This document shows positions 30,553-39,562 of a stretch of 64,000 nucleotides of DNA, piece after piece. This stretch comes from Gallionella sp. GTDB lineage: Bacteria; Pseudomonadota; Gammaproteobacteria; Burkholderiales; Gallionellaceae. Both the position numbers and the translations under genes were made by a program. The stretch covers positions 61,084 to 125,083 of the forward strand of contig JAJDNO010000007.1 in assembly GCA_022340615.1 (NCBI GenBank). Direction: 5' to 3'. Position 1 is the stretch's first letter, and each line of letters begins with the position of its first letter. The notes under the pieces are model-generated. The model did not search any database and had not been told where the DNA came from. It saw only the letters and a program-made list of their open reading frames with translations.

Positions 30553-33381
30553 TCATGGCATGAGAGCGGATTCATTTTCCTTGATAAATGCAATCCACCG
30601 GTCACTGGCTATCGGCTTGCTCAAGTAATAGCCCTGAATGCTGTCGCAATGCAACTCCCGCAACAGATTGAGTTGTTCCAGTGTTTCCACGCCTTCTGCA
30701 ACAACGGTCATGTGCAGAGTATGACCAAGCTGGATGATCACCTGGACGACGGCCCTTGCATCATCATCCGTCAGAATGTCGTCGATGAAAGACTTGTCTA
30801 TTTTCAGCTCGTCTATCGGCAGATTTCTCAAGTAGGAAATGGATGAGTATCCGGTGCCGAAGTCGTCAATTGATACCTTCATCCCCATCGCGCGCAGTTC
30901 TTCAAGAATCTCAACCGCAATTTCATGATTGTTCATCAGTACGCTTTCGGTGACTTCGATATCCAGCGCGCTGGCTGGAGTATCCGTAGCGTGAAGCGCT
31001 TCCTTGAAGATATCCGGCAAGCTGGTATTTTGAAGTTGCCTTCCGGAAATATTAATGGATATTCGTGTGTCATTGATGCCTGCCGAACGCAAAGCAACGT
31101 GTTGATGACAGGCATTCCATATGACTTGCCTGCCCAGTTCTTCAATCAGTCCGGTAACTTCGGCAATACCAATGAACTCGCCAGGTGAAACTATGCCGCG
31201 AACCGGGTGAAACCAGCGAATCAAAGCTTCTGCCCCGCCCAGTTTTCCGGTATGGATATTCAGTTTGGGCTGGTAGAACATTTTGAACTCGCCGTTCGCC
31301 AGACCAAAGCGCAACTCTTGTTCCAGTTGCATGTTTTTCAGAGCCTGCCTGTTCATCGAATCTTCAAAATAAGTGAACCGGCCACGCCCCATTTCTTTGG
31401 CGCGGTACATGGCAGTATCTGCATTTCTCAGCAAGATTTCGCTGTCGTCTCCGTCTTTTCCTGAAAGGGCGATACCGATACTGACACCCATAATAAATTT
31501 CTGGCCACCGATTTCAAAAGGTGAAGAGAATTCTTCCAGAATGTGTTTAGCCACGGCGGTCGCACTGTGTATGCCATTGATGCCGGGAATGATCATGGCA
31601 AATTCATCGCCGCCGAGACGCGCGACAGTGTCACTTTCGCGTTTGCATTTCCGCATGCGTTGCCCGACCTGCTTCAACAGTTCATCGCCGGCCGAGTGGC
31701 CGAGTGAATCGTTGACGTTCTTGAAGTGATCAAGATCGATAAACAGCAAGGCCAGATTTCCGTGTTCTCGACTGGCGAAGGCTAGTTCTCCGGACAGGCG
31801 TTCCTTGAACAGGAGGCGATTGGGCAGTCCCGTTAAGGGATCGTGGCGCGCCTGATAGATCAGTTGCTCATCACGTGCAGAGGAAGACAGTGCGACCCCG
31901 ATGCGATCGCCCAGGTCTTTGACTTGCATCTGCACGGAAGGCAGCAGATCTTCCTGATTGGCGAACTCCAGACAGATAAAGGCATGCAGGCTGCCTTCAG
32001 AGATTATCGGCAGGATGAAGCAGGGCCCAGTTGGAACAGACGGCATCCGGAAAATGTAGCGACTGAGGGCTTCAGTGCGCTCCAGCCAGAATCCGTTCAC
32101 CTTGGCAGTGAACTCCCGCAATGCCGGTGCGTCAACCGAAACGCGGCTCATCTCGATATGCTGATCCTGGCCCGGGCCAAGAAAATAGACACGCGCTTCA
32201 CCTGTTGCATCCTGATCCGGCACGATGATGCCGATGAAGCCTGCAACGCCTAGCTTGCGGATACGTGGCAGTACGATTTCGAAAACCGGATCGATATTCA
32301 TTTTGGCCAGGATGACCTGATCTATGCTGGACAGCACCTTGAGTGTGCCGAGCTGGTTCCCGAGCCGGCTGGTCATGTCATTGAACGACTTGGCCAATTC
32401 ACCAAATTCATCGCTGCGCTTGATGTCAACACGATGTTCGAAATCCTCTTCGGCAATGCGCCGCGTCCCGTTGATCAATTTCTCCAGCGGGCCCATGGTG
32501 CGCCGAATAAGGCTGATGCTGAGCAACAGCACCATCAGCAGGGCCAGTACAGCAACCCCGCTGAAAATGTGGCTGAAGTTGTTCACGGGCTGCATTGCAA
32601 AACTGAGTGGTTGCACGGAAATGGCGGACCAGGAGGCGGTATTGAATTGAGGCTTCAAATAAAGCTCCCACTGCCCCATGATGCTGGTGTCGTTGCCGAT
32701 CTGCACATTCATTGAGGCTGCGGGATTGCCTATCCTTTGCGCCAGCATGGCTGAAACTGCCTCGAGTTCGGCTTGCGAGCAGAACAGCATCACACCATTC
32801 CCGGCAAACATGCACTGGCCGGTTTCGTAGGGATAGTAGTCCTTTTTGCCCCAAAGCCGGATTGGCTTCAGCTCTGCCAGCAATGCAAAATGACCGGGGT
32901 GTTTGGCATCGATCAATTGCAACATCTGGACGCTGGGTTTATGTCCGGGATCAGTCCGGACGAGCACAACCGGTTTGCCTTCCAGCAGGGTATCAAGCTC
33001 GGGCTTTCCGATTTCAGGCCAGTCAAGTTTATTGCCAATAATCGGAATGGGATGTGCATCTGGCCCAACGATTGCCAAGCTGGAATACAGTTCTTTCAGT
33101 GACGCAATCACTTCCTGATTGGGCAACAGATTCCCTTTGCGCGCTAGCAGCGCTGACCGCTCAAGATTGCCTTGAATAGACACAAGTCGCTGATCCACCG
33201 CCATCGCAAATTCTTTGCTGGTCTTGATCAGTCTGGTGCGCGTCTGATCGGTGAGAATGCCCCGGACCTGGCTGTACGTGAGCGTGGCCATTACCAGTAT
33301 CGGAAGGAGGGCAGCGAGCACGAACAGGATGAAAATGCGCTGCGCCACTTTGCCGCGCAGGAGTGTTGTTTCCAGTTTCAT
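30553..33381 (-). CDS. Membrane GGDEF-EAL protein with HAMP and GAF-like regions
   Basis: This sensor of about 942 residues is for cyclic di-GMP turnover. The N-terminal helix (about 14-32) and a second helix (about 275-300) flank a periplasmic sensing region. A HAMP linker (RRTMGPLEKLINGTRRIAEEDF) and a GAF-like region follow. GGDEF is intact at 590-594, with an inhibitory RESD (RxxD) just upstream. The EAL domain is intact too, with EAL at 718-720 and DDFGTGYSS later. Either activity may dominate. The start ATG 33381 lies 13 bases after the pilin-like gene, whose stop overlaps a GAGG. With the c-di-GMP riboswitch at 4.4 kb it shows active c-di-GMP signalling. Confidence 0.92.
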   Translation of the reverse strand: MKLETTLLRGKVAQRIFILFVLAALLPILVMATLTYSQVRGILTDQTRTRLIKTSKEFAMAVDQRLVSIQGNLERSALLARKGNLLPNQEVIASLKELYSSLAIVGPDAHPIPIIGNKLDWPEIGKPELDTLLEGKPVVLVRTDPGHKPSVQMLQLIDAKHPGHFALLAELKPIRLWGKKDYYPYETGQCMFAGNGVMLFCSQAELEAVSAMLAQRIGNPAASMNVQIGNDTSIMGQWELYLKPQFNTASWSAISVQPLSFAMQPVNNFSHIFSGVAVLALLMVLLLSISLIRRTMGPLEKLINGTRRIAEEDFEHRVDIKRSDEFGELAKSFNDMTSRLGNQLGTLKVLSSIDQVILAKMNIDPVFEIVLPRIRKLGVAGFIGIIVPDQDATGEARVYFLGPGQDQHIEMSRVSVDAPALREFTAKVNGFWLERTEALSRYIFRMPSVPTGPCFILPIISEGSLHAFICLEFANQEDLLPSVQMQVKDLGDRIGVALSSSARDEQLIYQARHDPLTGLPNRLLFKERLSGELAFASREHGNLALLFIDLDHFKNVNDSLGHSAGDELLKQVGQRMRKCKRESDTVARLGGDEFAMIIPGINGIHSATAVAKHILEEFSSPFEIGGQKFIMGVSIGIALSGKDGDDSEILLRNADTAMYRAKEMGRGRFTYFEDSMNRQALKNMQLEQELRFGLANGEFKMFYQPKLNIHTGKLGGAEALIRWFHPVRGIVSPGEFIGIAEVTGLIEELGRQVIWNACHQHVALRSAGINDTRISINISGRQLQNTSLPDIFKEALHATDTPASALDIEVTESVLMNNHEIAVEILEELRAMGMKVSIDDFGTGYSSISYLRNLPIDELKIDKSFIDDILTDDDARAVVQVIIQLGHTLHMTVVAEGVETLEQLNLLRELHCDSIQGYYLSKPIASDRWIAFIKENESALMP

Positions 33382-33394
33382 CGGCCAGTTAACC

Positions 33395-33844
33395 TCAGAA
33401 GTCGGAAGCCAGACCGATAAACTGACCATCGTTTATCCGAATCACGTCGTCCCGGGCGTCCTTCTGGGTAATCTGCAGTTGCGTGACTCCGTCCTTGCCC
33501 ATGCTGTAAAGGTCGAAGTCCGTGTTGAGCGGATTCAGCGCTTTATCCTTGCGAAGATTGCCTTTGCCTGTCTGCGTGGTGATATTCAGGTACTGGTAGG
33601 GATGCCCCCAGGGATCGAGTTTGTTTCCCACCCCTGCATCGGCAAGAGTTGCGGGATACTCGCGATTTTCGGTGTAATAATGGTCGATGAGCGTGCTCAT
33701 TTCGGCGATATCGCTTACCGCTTTCTGGACATTGGTGCGATCTTTATAGCTGCCATACATCGGAATCGCAATGGCGGCGAGGACGGCAATAATCGCAATG
33801 ACCATCATCAATTCTATTAGTGTAAAACCCGCACGATTTTTCAT
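33395..33844 (-). CDS. GspG-like pseudopilin (type IV pilin superfamily)
   Basis: This 149-residue protein has a short basic leader (MKNRAG), the prepilin peptidase site before FTLIE, and the usual hydrophobic N-terminal helix with Glu at position 5 of the mature form. The C-terminal domain shows LDPWGHPYQYLN and YSMGKDG, the signature of the type II secretion major pseudopilin GspG. ATG at 33844 fits the leader; the frame stays open further upstream. It is separated from other T2SS genes and is followed 13 bases later by the GGDEF-EAL gene, an orphan arrangement that suggests a dedicated pseudopilus part or a sensor partner. Confidence 0.88.
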   Translation of the reverse strand: MKNRAGFTLIELMMVIAIIAVLAAIAIPMYGSYKDRTNVQKAVSDIAEMSTLIDHYYTENREYPATLADAGVGNKLDPWGHPYQYLNITTQTGKGNLRKDKALNPLNTDFDLYSMGKDGVTQLQITQKDARDDVIRINDGQFIGLASDF

Positions 33845-33960
33845 TGCATTCTTTCGCTGTAATATTATTGCAACAATTATACTTTGAGTTATGCCGGTTA
33901 CTAGGGTATTCGTCGCCAGCGCAACATCAGCCGCCGGAATACCAGGAGGCGATCCAGGCA

Positions 33961-33993
33961 TTCGTATGTCCGGAAGAAACCCGGACATACGAA
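33961..33993 (-). terminator. 13-base perfect inverted repeat after hppA
   Basis: TTCGTATGTCCGG (33961-33973) and CCGGACATACGAA (33981-33993) are perfect complements around a seven-base loop, about 36 bases past the hppA stop. No T run follows on the minus strand, but the stem is long enough to stop or process transcripts between hppA and the pseudopilin operon. Confidence 0.5.
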
Positions 33994-34028
33994 AATGATC
34001 AGTGCGAGATTCGGTCTGTCGGACGGGC

Positions 34029-36062
34029 TCAGATCAGCGGTACGATCAGCAACGCGACGATGTTGATGATCTTGATCAGCGGGTTCACCGCAGGGCCGGC
34101 GGTGTCCTTGTAGGGGTCGCCGACCGTATCACCGGTGACCGCCGCCTTGTGTGCTTCCGAGCCCTTGCCGCCGAAGTTTCCTTCCTCGATGTATTTCTTC
34201 GCGTTATCCCATGCACCGCCGCCGGTGGTCATCGAGATCGCTACGAATATGCCGGTCACGATGGTGCCGACGAGTACGCCACCCAGCGCCTGTGCACCGA
34301 GTGTCAGCCCGACGATGACCGGCACGGCCACGGGCAGCAGCGACGGGATGATCATTTCCTTGATCGCTGCCTTGGTCAGCATGTCCACGCAGGTGCCGTA
34401 TTCCGGCTTGCCGGTGCCTTCCATGATGCCGGGAATCTCCTTGAACTGGCGGCGCACTTCAACCACCACCGAACCCGCGGCGCGGCCAACCGCTTCCATG
34501 CCCATCGCGGCGAACAGGTAGGGCACCATGCCGCCGATGAACAGGCCGATGATCACCATGTGATTGGACAGGTCGAAGGTCAATCCGGGATGGTCGGTGG
34601 AAAGCGCATGGGTATAGTCGGCAAACAGCACCAGCGCAGCCAGACCGGCAGAGCCGATCGCGTAGCCCTTGGTGACCGCCTTGGTGGTATTGCCCACCGC
34701 ATCGAGTGGGTCGGTGATGTTGCGGACCGCTTCGGGCAACCCGGCCATTTCGGCAATGCCGCCAGCGTTGTCGGTAATCGGGCCGTAAGCGTCAAGTGCG
34801 ACGATGATGCCCGCCATGGATAGCATCGACGTAGCGGCGATCGCAATGCCGTACAGGCCACCCAGTGCGTAGGCACCGTAGATTGCCAGACACACGGCCA
34901 GCACCGGCGCCGCGGTGGATTTCATCGACACGCCCAGGCCGGCGATCACGTTGGTGCCGTGGCCGGTCGTGGATGCCTGTGCGATGTGGCGCACGGGACC
35001 GAACTCGGTTGCGGTGTAATACTCGGTGATCCATACCATCGCGCCGGTCAGCGCGAGTCCGATCAGCGAGGACAGGTAGAGATCCATCGATGAAACCAGT
35101 TTGTCGCCTATCATCACGCCATTGCCCAGCAGCCAGGTTGTCACCGGGTAGAACGAGATCACCGCCAGCAGGCCGGACACCAGCAGGCCTCGATACAACG
35201 CGTTCATGATCTTGCCACCCGTGCGCGCATTGACGAAGAACGTGCCGATGATGGAGGCGATGATCGAGACACCGCCCAGCACCAGCGGGTAGATCACTGC
35301 ATTCGGTGAACCGGTAATCAACAGGCCGCCAAGCACCATGGTGGCGATGATGGTCACCGCATAGGTTTCGAACAGGTCCGCGGCCATGCCGGCACAGTCG
35401 CCGACGTTGTCGCCGACGTTATCGGCGATCACCGCCGGGTTGCGGGGGTCGTCTTCCGGAATGCCGGCTTCGACCTTGCCGACCAGGTCTGCGCCGACGT
35501 CCGCTCCCTTGGTGAAGATGCCGCCACCGAGACGGGCGAAGATGGATATCAGCGAACTGCCGAAAGCCAGTCCAACCAGCGAATGGGTGGCTTCGGTCGC
35601 GTTCGCACCCATCACCGTGGTCAGGAATACGAAGTAGCCGGTCACGCCGAGCAGCCCCAGGCCAACGACCAGCAGGCCGGTAATCGCGCCTCCCCTGAAG
35701 GCAACGTTTAGCGCGGCATTTAATCCTTCAGTGGCGGCCTGTGCGGTGCGCACATTCGCGCGCACCGACACGTTCATCCCGATATACCCGGTCAAACCGG
35801 AGAGCATCGCACCGATCGCGAAGCCGACGGCGGTCGGCCATTTCAGCGCGATCAGGATAACGATAAACAGGATCGCACCGACGATGCCGATGGTGGTGTA
35901 TTGACGGTTCAGGTAGGCTTGCGCGCCTTCCTGTACTGCAGCGGCAATCTCGCGCATGCGATCATTGCCGGTAGGTTTACCGAGTATCCATTTGATTGAA
36001 AAGATGCCGTAAAAGATTGCAACAACAGCGCACAACAATGCAAATCCAAGACCACCTGACAT
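34029..36062 (-). CDS. hppA: K+-independent H+-translocating pyrophosphatase
   Basis: This 677-residue polytopic inner-membrane enzyme hydrolyses PPi and pumps protons. About 16 hydrophobic helices are visible. The PPi-binding core [20 protein letters not shown], given here as its key part [13 protein letters not shown] near residue 190, is intact, as are the [16 protein letters not shown] acidic motifs. The segment [10 protein letters not shown] near 455 has Lys in the position that is Ala in K+-dependent enzymes, marking the K+-independent H+ type. ATG 36062 follows GGGGAGGTATC. It works with the PPi-type PFK at 28.6 kb to save ATP. Confidence 0.96.
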   Translation of the reverse strand: MSGGLGFALLCAVVAIFYGIFSIKWILGKPTGNDRMREIAAAVQEGAQAYLNRQYTTIGIVGAILFIVILIALKWPTAVGFAIGAMLSGLTGYIGMNVSVRANVRTAQAATEGLNAALNVAFRGGAITGLLVVGLGLLGVTGYFVFLTTVMGANATEATHSLVGLAFGSSLISIFARLGGGIFTKGADVGADLVGKVEAGIPEDDPRNPAVIADNVGDNVGDCAGMAADLFETYAVTIIATMVLGGLLITGSPNAVIYPLVLGGVSIIASIIGTFFVNARTGGKIMNALYRGLLVSGLLAVISFYPVTTWLLGNGVMIGDKLVSSMDLYLSSLIGLALTGAMVWITEYYTATEFGPVRHIAQASTTGHGTNVIAGLGVSMKSTAAPVLAVCLAIYGAYALGGLYGIAIAATSMLSMAGIIVALDAYGPITDNAGGIAEMAGLPEAVRNITDPLDAVGNTTKAVTKGYAIGSAGLAALVLFADYTHALSTDHPGLTFDLSNHMVIIGLFIGGMVPYLFAAMGMEAVGRAAGSVVVEVRRQFKEIPGIMEGTGKPEYGTCVDMLTKAAIKEMIIPSLLPVAVPVIVGLTLGAQALGGVLVGTIVTGIFVAISMTTGGGAWDNAKKYIEEGNFGGKGSEAHKAAVTGDTVGDPYKDTAGPAVNPLIKIINIVALLIVPLI

Positions 36063-36190
36063 GATACCTCCCCTTAAGAATAATCAGCCAATCGCCCTTG
36101 CATAAAGTGCATGCCAGAGCTTCCACAAGCAACTACAGGCTGTAAGGATACTTCCAATTTGAAATAGGCGCCGTGCCTTTGTTGGTTATA

Positions 36191-36236
36191 GCGATATGCC
36201 CTTACGGGCGATAACGATGTGCCCTAAAGGGTTATG
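36191..36236. repeat. Two tandem short hairpins downstream of the osmolyte-type operon
   Basis: GCCC-TTAC-GGGC (within 36191-36210) is followed by GTGCCCT-AAA-GGG (within 36211-36236). The pair looks like an imperfect repeat of a CGATRTGCCCT unit. It lies in the 256-base gap between the glycosyltransferase stop and hppA, so a terminator or processing role is plausible. The rest of the gap shows the hppA leader only. Confidence 0.35.
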
Positions 36237-36318
36237 AGGCCGGCATTTGCATGGTGGGCGGATTTGCGGATCCGGATGTGTCAGCGCAGGATTTGTTGTG
36301 TGATGCCTGAGGATACGG

Positions 36319-37527
36319 TTATTTGTTGTCTTCTTCGACGGCGATCCTGAGCATTTCGAAAATGTCCGGGATGGCCGATATCACCCGGTTCCAGTTCGGG
36401 ATCAGCGGGGTGCTCATCGGGTTTTCCATGAATATCTGCGCGGCCAGACCGATCGCATTGGTGAAGGTTTCGACCGCCTTGGCTTCTTCGTGGCGGTCGA
36501 AATCCAGCCCGTTGATCATCGCGTCCGCCTCGTATTTCAGCAAGGTGTCTTCCGCCTGCCGCAAATAGGTCACCAGCAGCGACTTGAACAGACCGTCCGA
36601 AAATACCACGCCTTCCGAGGCGAGCGTGCGGAAGATCGATTTGCAGATATCGACTGCCATTTTCTTCAGCCCTTTCCCCGCATCGTCCGGAGAAAGCGCC
36701 TGGTGCTTGTGCTCGTAGGTCGCGGCGATGTCCACCTGGCAGACGCGGCGCGGCGAATAATTGCGGTGCACCTCGGCCAGCGAGCCGACTTCCAGTCCCC
36801 AGTCCCAGGGTATCCGGTTCACACGCGCCAGGTCGGTGGTCATGCAGAATTCGCCGGCGAGCGGATAGCGGAAGCTGTCCAGGAAAGCCAGGAATTTATG
36901 CTGCCCGACCAGTTGCTGTATCGAGCGTACCAGCGGCGTCACCAGCAGGCGCGTGACCCGCCCGTTCATCTTGTTGGACACGCGGCTGTAATATCCCTTG
37001 CAGAACACGAAGTCCAGATACGGGTTGGCCACCGGATAACACAGCCTGGCCAGCAGTTCGCGGTTATAGGTGACGATGTCGCAGTCGTGCAGCGCGATCA
37101 CATCCGAGCGGCCGCGCGCCAGAACATAACCGTAGGCCAGCCACGCGGACCGGCCCTTGCCTGGCTGCCCCACATCCAGTCCGTTGCGCGCCAGCGTCTC
37201 ATAGACTTCGGTAATCCTTTTGCCGTTGTTGTGGATGATCCTGACTTCCGTGGGTATCGTCGCCATCAGTTCGCGCACCCGCTGCAGCTCCTGTTCTGAT
37301 GCCTGGTCAAGCGCCAGAACGATCTCGTTGAGGTACTTTACCTTGGTCAGTTCCTGGATGATGCCGGGCATCGCCGGCCCTTCGAATTCCGAATACAGCG
37401 CCGGCAGCACCAGTGCGACCGGCTTTGTTTTCGAGAATCTGAGCAGCTCCGATTCCAGCCGCTCCAGCGACGATTTGCCGAGCTGGTGCAAGGTCGTGAT
37501 GATGCCGGTCTGGTAAAAATCGCTCAT
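36319..37527 (-). CDS. GT81-like glycosyltransferase (glucosyl-3-phosphoglycerate synthase relative)
   Basis: This 402-residue cytosolic glycosyltransferase of the GT-A fold resembles GpgS/MpgS enzymes that join a sugar nucleotide to 3-phosphoglycerate. Visible parts are VLPALYSEFEGPAMPGI (about 39-55), PGKGRSAWLAYGYVLARG with the acidic metal motif HDCDIVTYN (about 145-155), and the acceptor region YPLAGEFCMTTDLA followed by WDWGLEVGSLAEVHRN, which matches the GpgS pattern. The donor sugar is not fixed by eye. AGGAGG precedes the ATG. It is the last gene of the six-gene operon, with the channel-like gene 32 bases upstream. Confidence 0.75.
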   Translation of the reverse strand: MSDFYQTGIITTLHQLGKSSLERLESELLRFSKTKPVALVLPALYSEFEGPAMPGIIQELTKVKYLNEIVLALDQASEQELQRVRELMATIPTEVRIIHNNGKRITEVYETLARNGLDVGQPGKGRSAWLAYGYVLARGRSDVIALHDCDIVTYNRELLARLCYPVANPYLDFVFCKGYYSRVSNKMNGRVTRLLVTPLVRSIQQLVGQHKFLAFLDSFRYPLAGEFCMTTDLARVNRIPWDWGLEVGSLAEVHRNYSPRRVCQVDIAATYEHKHQALSPDDAGKGLKKMAVDICKSIFRTLASEGVVFSDGLFKSLLVTYLRQAEDTLLKYEADAMINGLDFDRHEEAKAVETFTNAIGLAAQIFMENPMSTPLIPNWNRVISAIPDIFEMLRIAVEEDNK

Positions 37528-37558
37528 GGCGGCCTCCTGATGCCGAATTTGCAGTCGA

Positions 37559-38263
37559 TCAGATGTGTTCGATTTCGTCTTTCGCGGCGTCTTCGCGTTT
37601 TGTAACGGCTTCGTTTTCGATCATTCGTTTGGCCGCATTGATGCCGCCGACCCCGAACGAGATTGCAAGCGCAATCACGATACCGCCGAAAACGATGGAG
37701 AAAGCAGCCAGTACGATGCTGGGGGCGATTTGCAGCTGTTCCATCACCATCGCCAGAATCAGAACGATCAGCAGCGTGTTGACCGCCTTGGCAAGCAGCT
37801 TTGCGTAGTGGAAGCCGCTGTTCGCGGCGGTGATCAGCACGGTACGGCTGATGAATCCGGAAATCAGGTAGCCGATGACCATGATCATCGCGGCGGAGAA
37901 CAGGCGCGGAATATAGCTGAAGAACTGCCCGACCAGCTGGTCGATCGCGGTTATCTGCAGCGCGTTCAGGCCGGTCATCAGCGTGACGATGATCAGCATC
38001 CAGAACACGATTTCGCCCAGTATCACCGACGGTTTGGCCCACATGTCGCCTTTGCGCATCAGCTTGGTGAAGCCCATGCGGTCCGACCAGCTGTCGAACT
38101 TTATCGCTGTCAGGAATTTCACCAGAAGCAGCCTGATCACCCTGGCAATCACGATCCCGACGATCAGGATCACCAGCATCGCCAGCAGGTTGGGCACGAA
38201 AGCCTTGAACCTCAGGAACAGTTCCTTCAAAGGTTCAAGGATAAGATCGAGAAAGTTTCCCAT
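37559..38263 (-). CDS. Mechanosensitive-channel-like membrane protein (conserved TM-helix type)
   Basis: This 234-residue inner-membrane protein carries four hydrophobic segments arranged as two repeats of the conserved TM helix seen in small MscS relatives: FVPNLLAMLVILIVGIVIAR near 24-43, and FFSYIPRLFSAAMIMVIGYLI near 120. There is a charged cytosolic tail (KRMIENEAVTKREDAA). The MscS beta-domain is missing, so it is not a full MscS channel. GGAGG lies before ATG 38263. It is encoded between two glycosyltransferases of an osmolyte-type operon, so a role in sensing or releasing solute on osmotic change is inferred. Confidence 0.75.
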   Translation of the reverse strand: MGNFLDLILEPLKELFLRFKAFVPNLLAMLVILIVGIVIARVIRLLLVKFLTAIKFDSWSDRMGFTKLMRKGDMWAKPSVILGEIVFWMLIIVTLMTGLNALQITAIDQLVGQFFSYIPRLFSAAMIMVIGYLISGFISRTVLITAANSGFHYAKLLAKAVNTLLIVLILAMVMEQLQIAPSIVLAAFSIVFGGIVIALAISFGVGGINAAKRMIENEAVTKREDAAKDEIEHI

Positions 38264-38280
38264 GTCACACCTCCAGTCAT

Positions 38281-39540
38281 TTACTTCCAGTGGCTTGCAA
38301 GATATTCCTTGCCGTTTTCAAATTCAATGCAGAGTTTTTCGATTTCAGCCTCGGCTTCCTGCTGCCCCATGTCTGCTGCCTGCATGATGAACGAGGCCGT
38401 CTTGCCGACATACAGCGGGGTCATCGACTTGATCAGTTGTTCGGTCGGCAACTTCTTGCTGTGAAACGCAAGCGCATAGTCATAGATCAAACGTGACCAC
38501 AGGCTGACCGGAAAATGAAAGTCATCGTCGCCCTGTGTGCCCAGCCTTTCGATTTCCCTGAAATCACCCGCTCCCAGGATGTCGACCCAGATTTCGCCCA
38601 GGTTGTGCAGTCCTTCCCGGAATGTGTTCAGCATTCTCGTGGTGTTGACATTGACCGGTTCCAGTCCGACGGAATATTCGAAGCCGAATGCCGGGACCGC
38701 TTCCGAGCCGCGTATCGGCATCCATATGTCTGCATAAGTATCCATCAGCGCGAAGGTTGCGCTGACCACCTGGTAGAGCATGTTGCTCAGGTCGGTGCCG
38801 GGATCCTTGGCATCATGAATTTTCGCGCCGAGGAACGACTGGGTGACCTTGAAACCATTCGCTATCGCCGTCGTGGTCATCCAGATGTCGATGCCGAAAC
38901 GCGCGACATCGGTTTCCCACACATCCTTGGTCAGGTAGAACCTGGCCAGACTACCGGAAAACCCGAAGTCGCCGCCGATCGGCTGGCGCACCCGCTTGCC
39001 GTAAAGCGCGCGGGTGAGCGGATAGACGATGCTGTTGGTAATGGTGCCGTCGAACTTGTGGCGGTGATACAGCGGGGCGACATAATCATGGCCGCCGGCC
39101 AGCACCGGCTTGACCAGCAGTTCGATCCATTCCGGGGTAATGCTGCGGAGATCGGAATCCACGACGGCACAGGCTTTTGCGTCCAGTGCATCGGCGATCT
39201 CGAAGATGGTCCGAAACGCGCTGCCTTTGCCGGGGATGCCGGCATAGGGGAATGCGATTTTCGAAACGGGCGCCATGCGGTGATGCAACAGGATCGCATT
39301 GAAATCGTCGATCGAGGTGTTGCGCACCACATCCATCGTCCCGTCGCTTGAGCCTCCGTCGGAATTGACGATCACCGCCTTGTGATCCGGAAAGTATTTG
39401 GCCAGTCCGGCCTGGATCGCGCGTACCACATGACCGATGGTTCGCGCATTATTGAAGCTGGGTATGCCGACGAGGATGTCGGCCTGCCCGATGCGTTCCA
39501 GTTGCTCATGTACTTCCGTTCTGAAGGCGGCGGTTTTCAT
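38281..39540 (-). CDS. GT2/GT78-like glycosyltransferase
   Basis: This 419-residue cytosolic GT-A glycosyltransferase opens with ADILVGIPSFNNARTIGHVV, the sugar-nucleotide strand. NSDGGSSDGT follows near residue 65, then the metal motif VDSDLRSITPEW (DSD near 135). RQPIGGDFGFSGSLA and ARFGIDIWMTTTAIANG resemble the acceptor region of mannosylglycerate synthases. GGGAGG precedes ATG 39540. The second glycosyltransferase of the operon lies one gene downstream, so the two may act in sequence to build a disaccharide on glycerate; the substrates are not proven. Confidence 0.7.
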   Translation of the reverse strand: MKTAAFRTEVHEQLERIGQADILVGIPSFNNARTIGHVVRAIQAGLAKYFPDHKAVIVNSDGGSSDGTMDVVRNTSIDDFNAILLHHRMAPVSKIAFPYAGIPGKGSAFRTIFEIADALDAKACAVVDSDLRSITPEWIELLVKPVLAGGHDYVAPLYHRHKFDGTITNSIVYPLTRALYGKRVRQPIGGDFGFSGSLARFYLTKDVWETDVARFGIDIWMTTTAIANGFKVTQSFLGAKIHDAKDPGTDLSNMLYQVVSATFALMDTYADIWMPIRGSEAVPAFGFEYSVGLEPVNVNTTRMLNTFREGLHNLGEIWVDILGAGDFREIERLGTQGDDDFHFPVSLWSRLIYDYALAFHSKKLPTEQLIKSMTPLYVGKTASFIMQAADMGQQEAEAEIEKLCIEFENGKEYLASHWK

Positions 39541-39562
39541 GGCCGGTTACCTCCCTGGAAAT

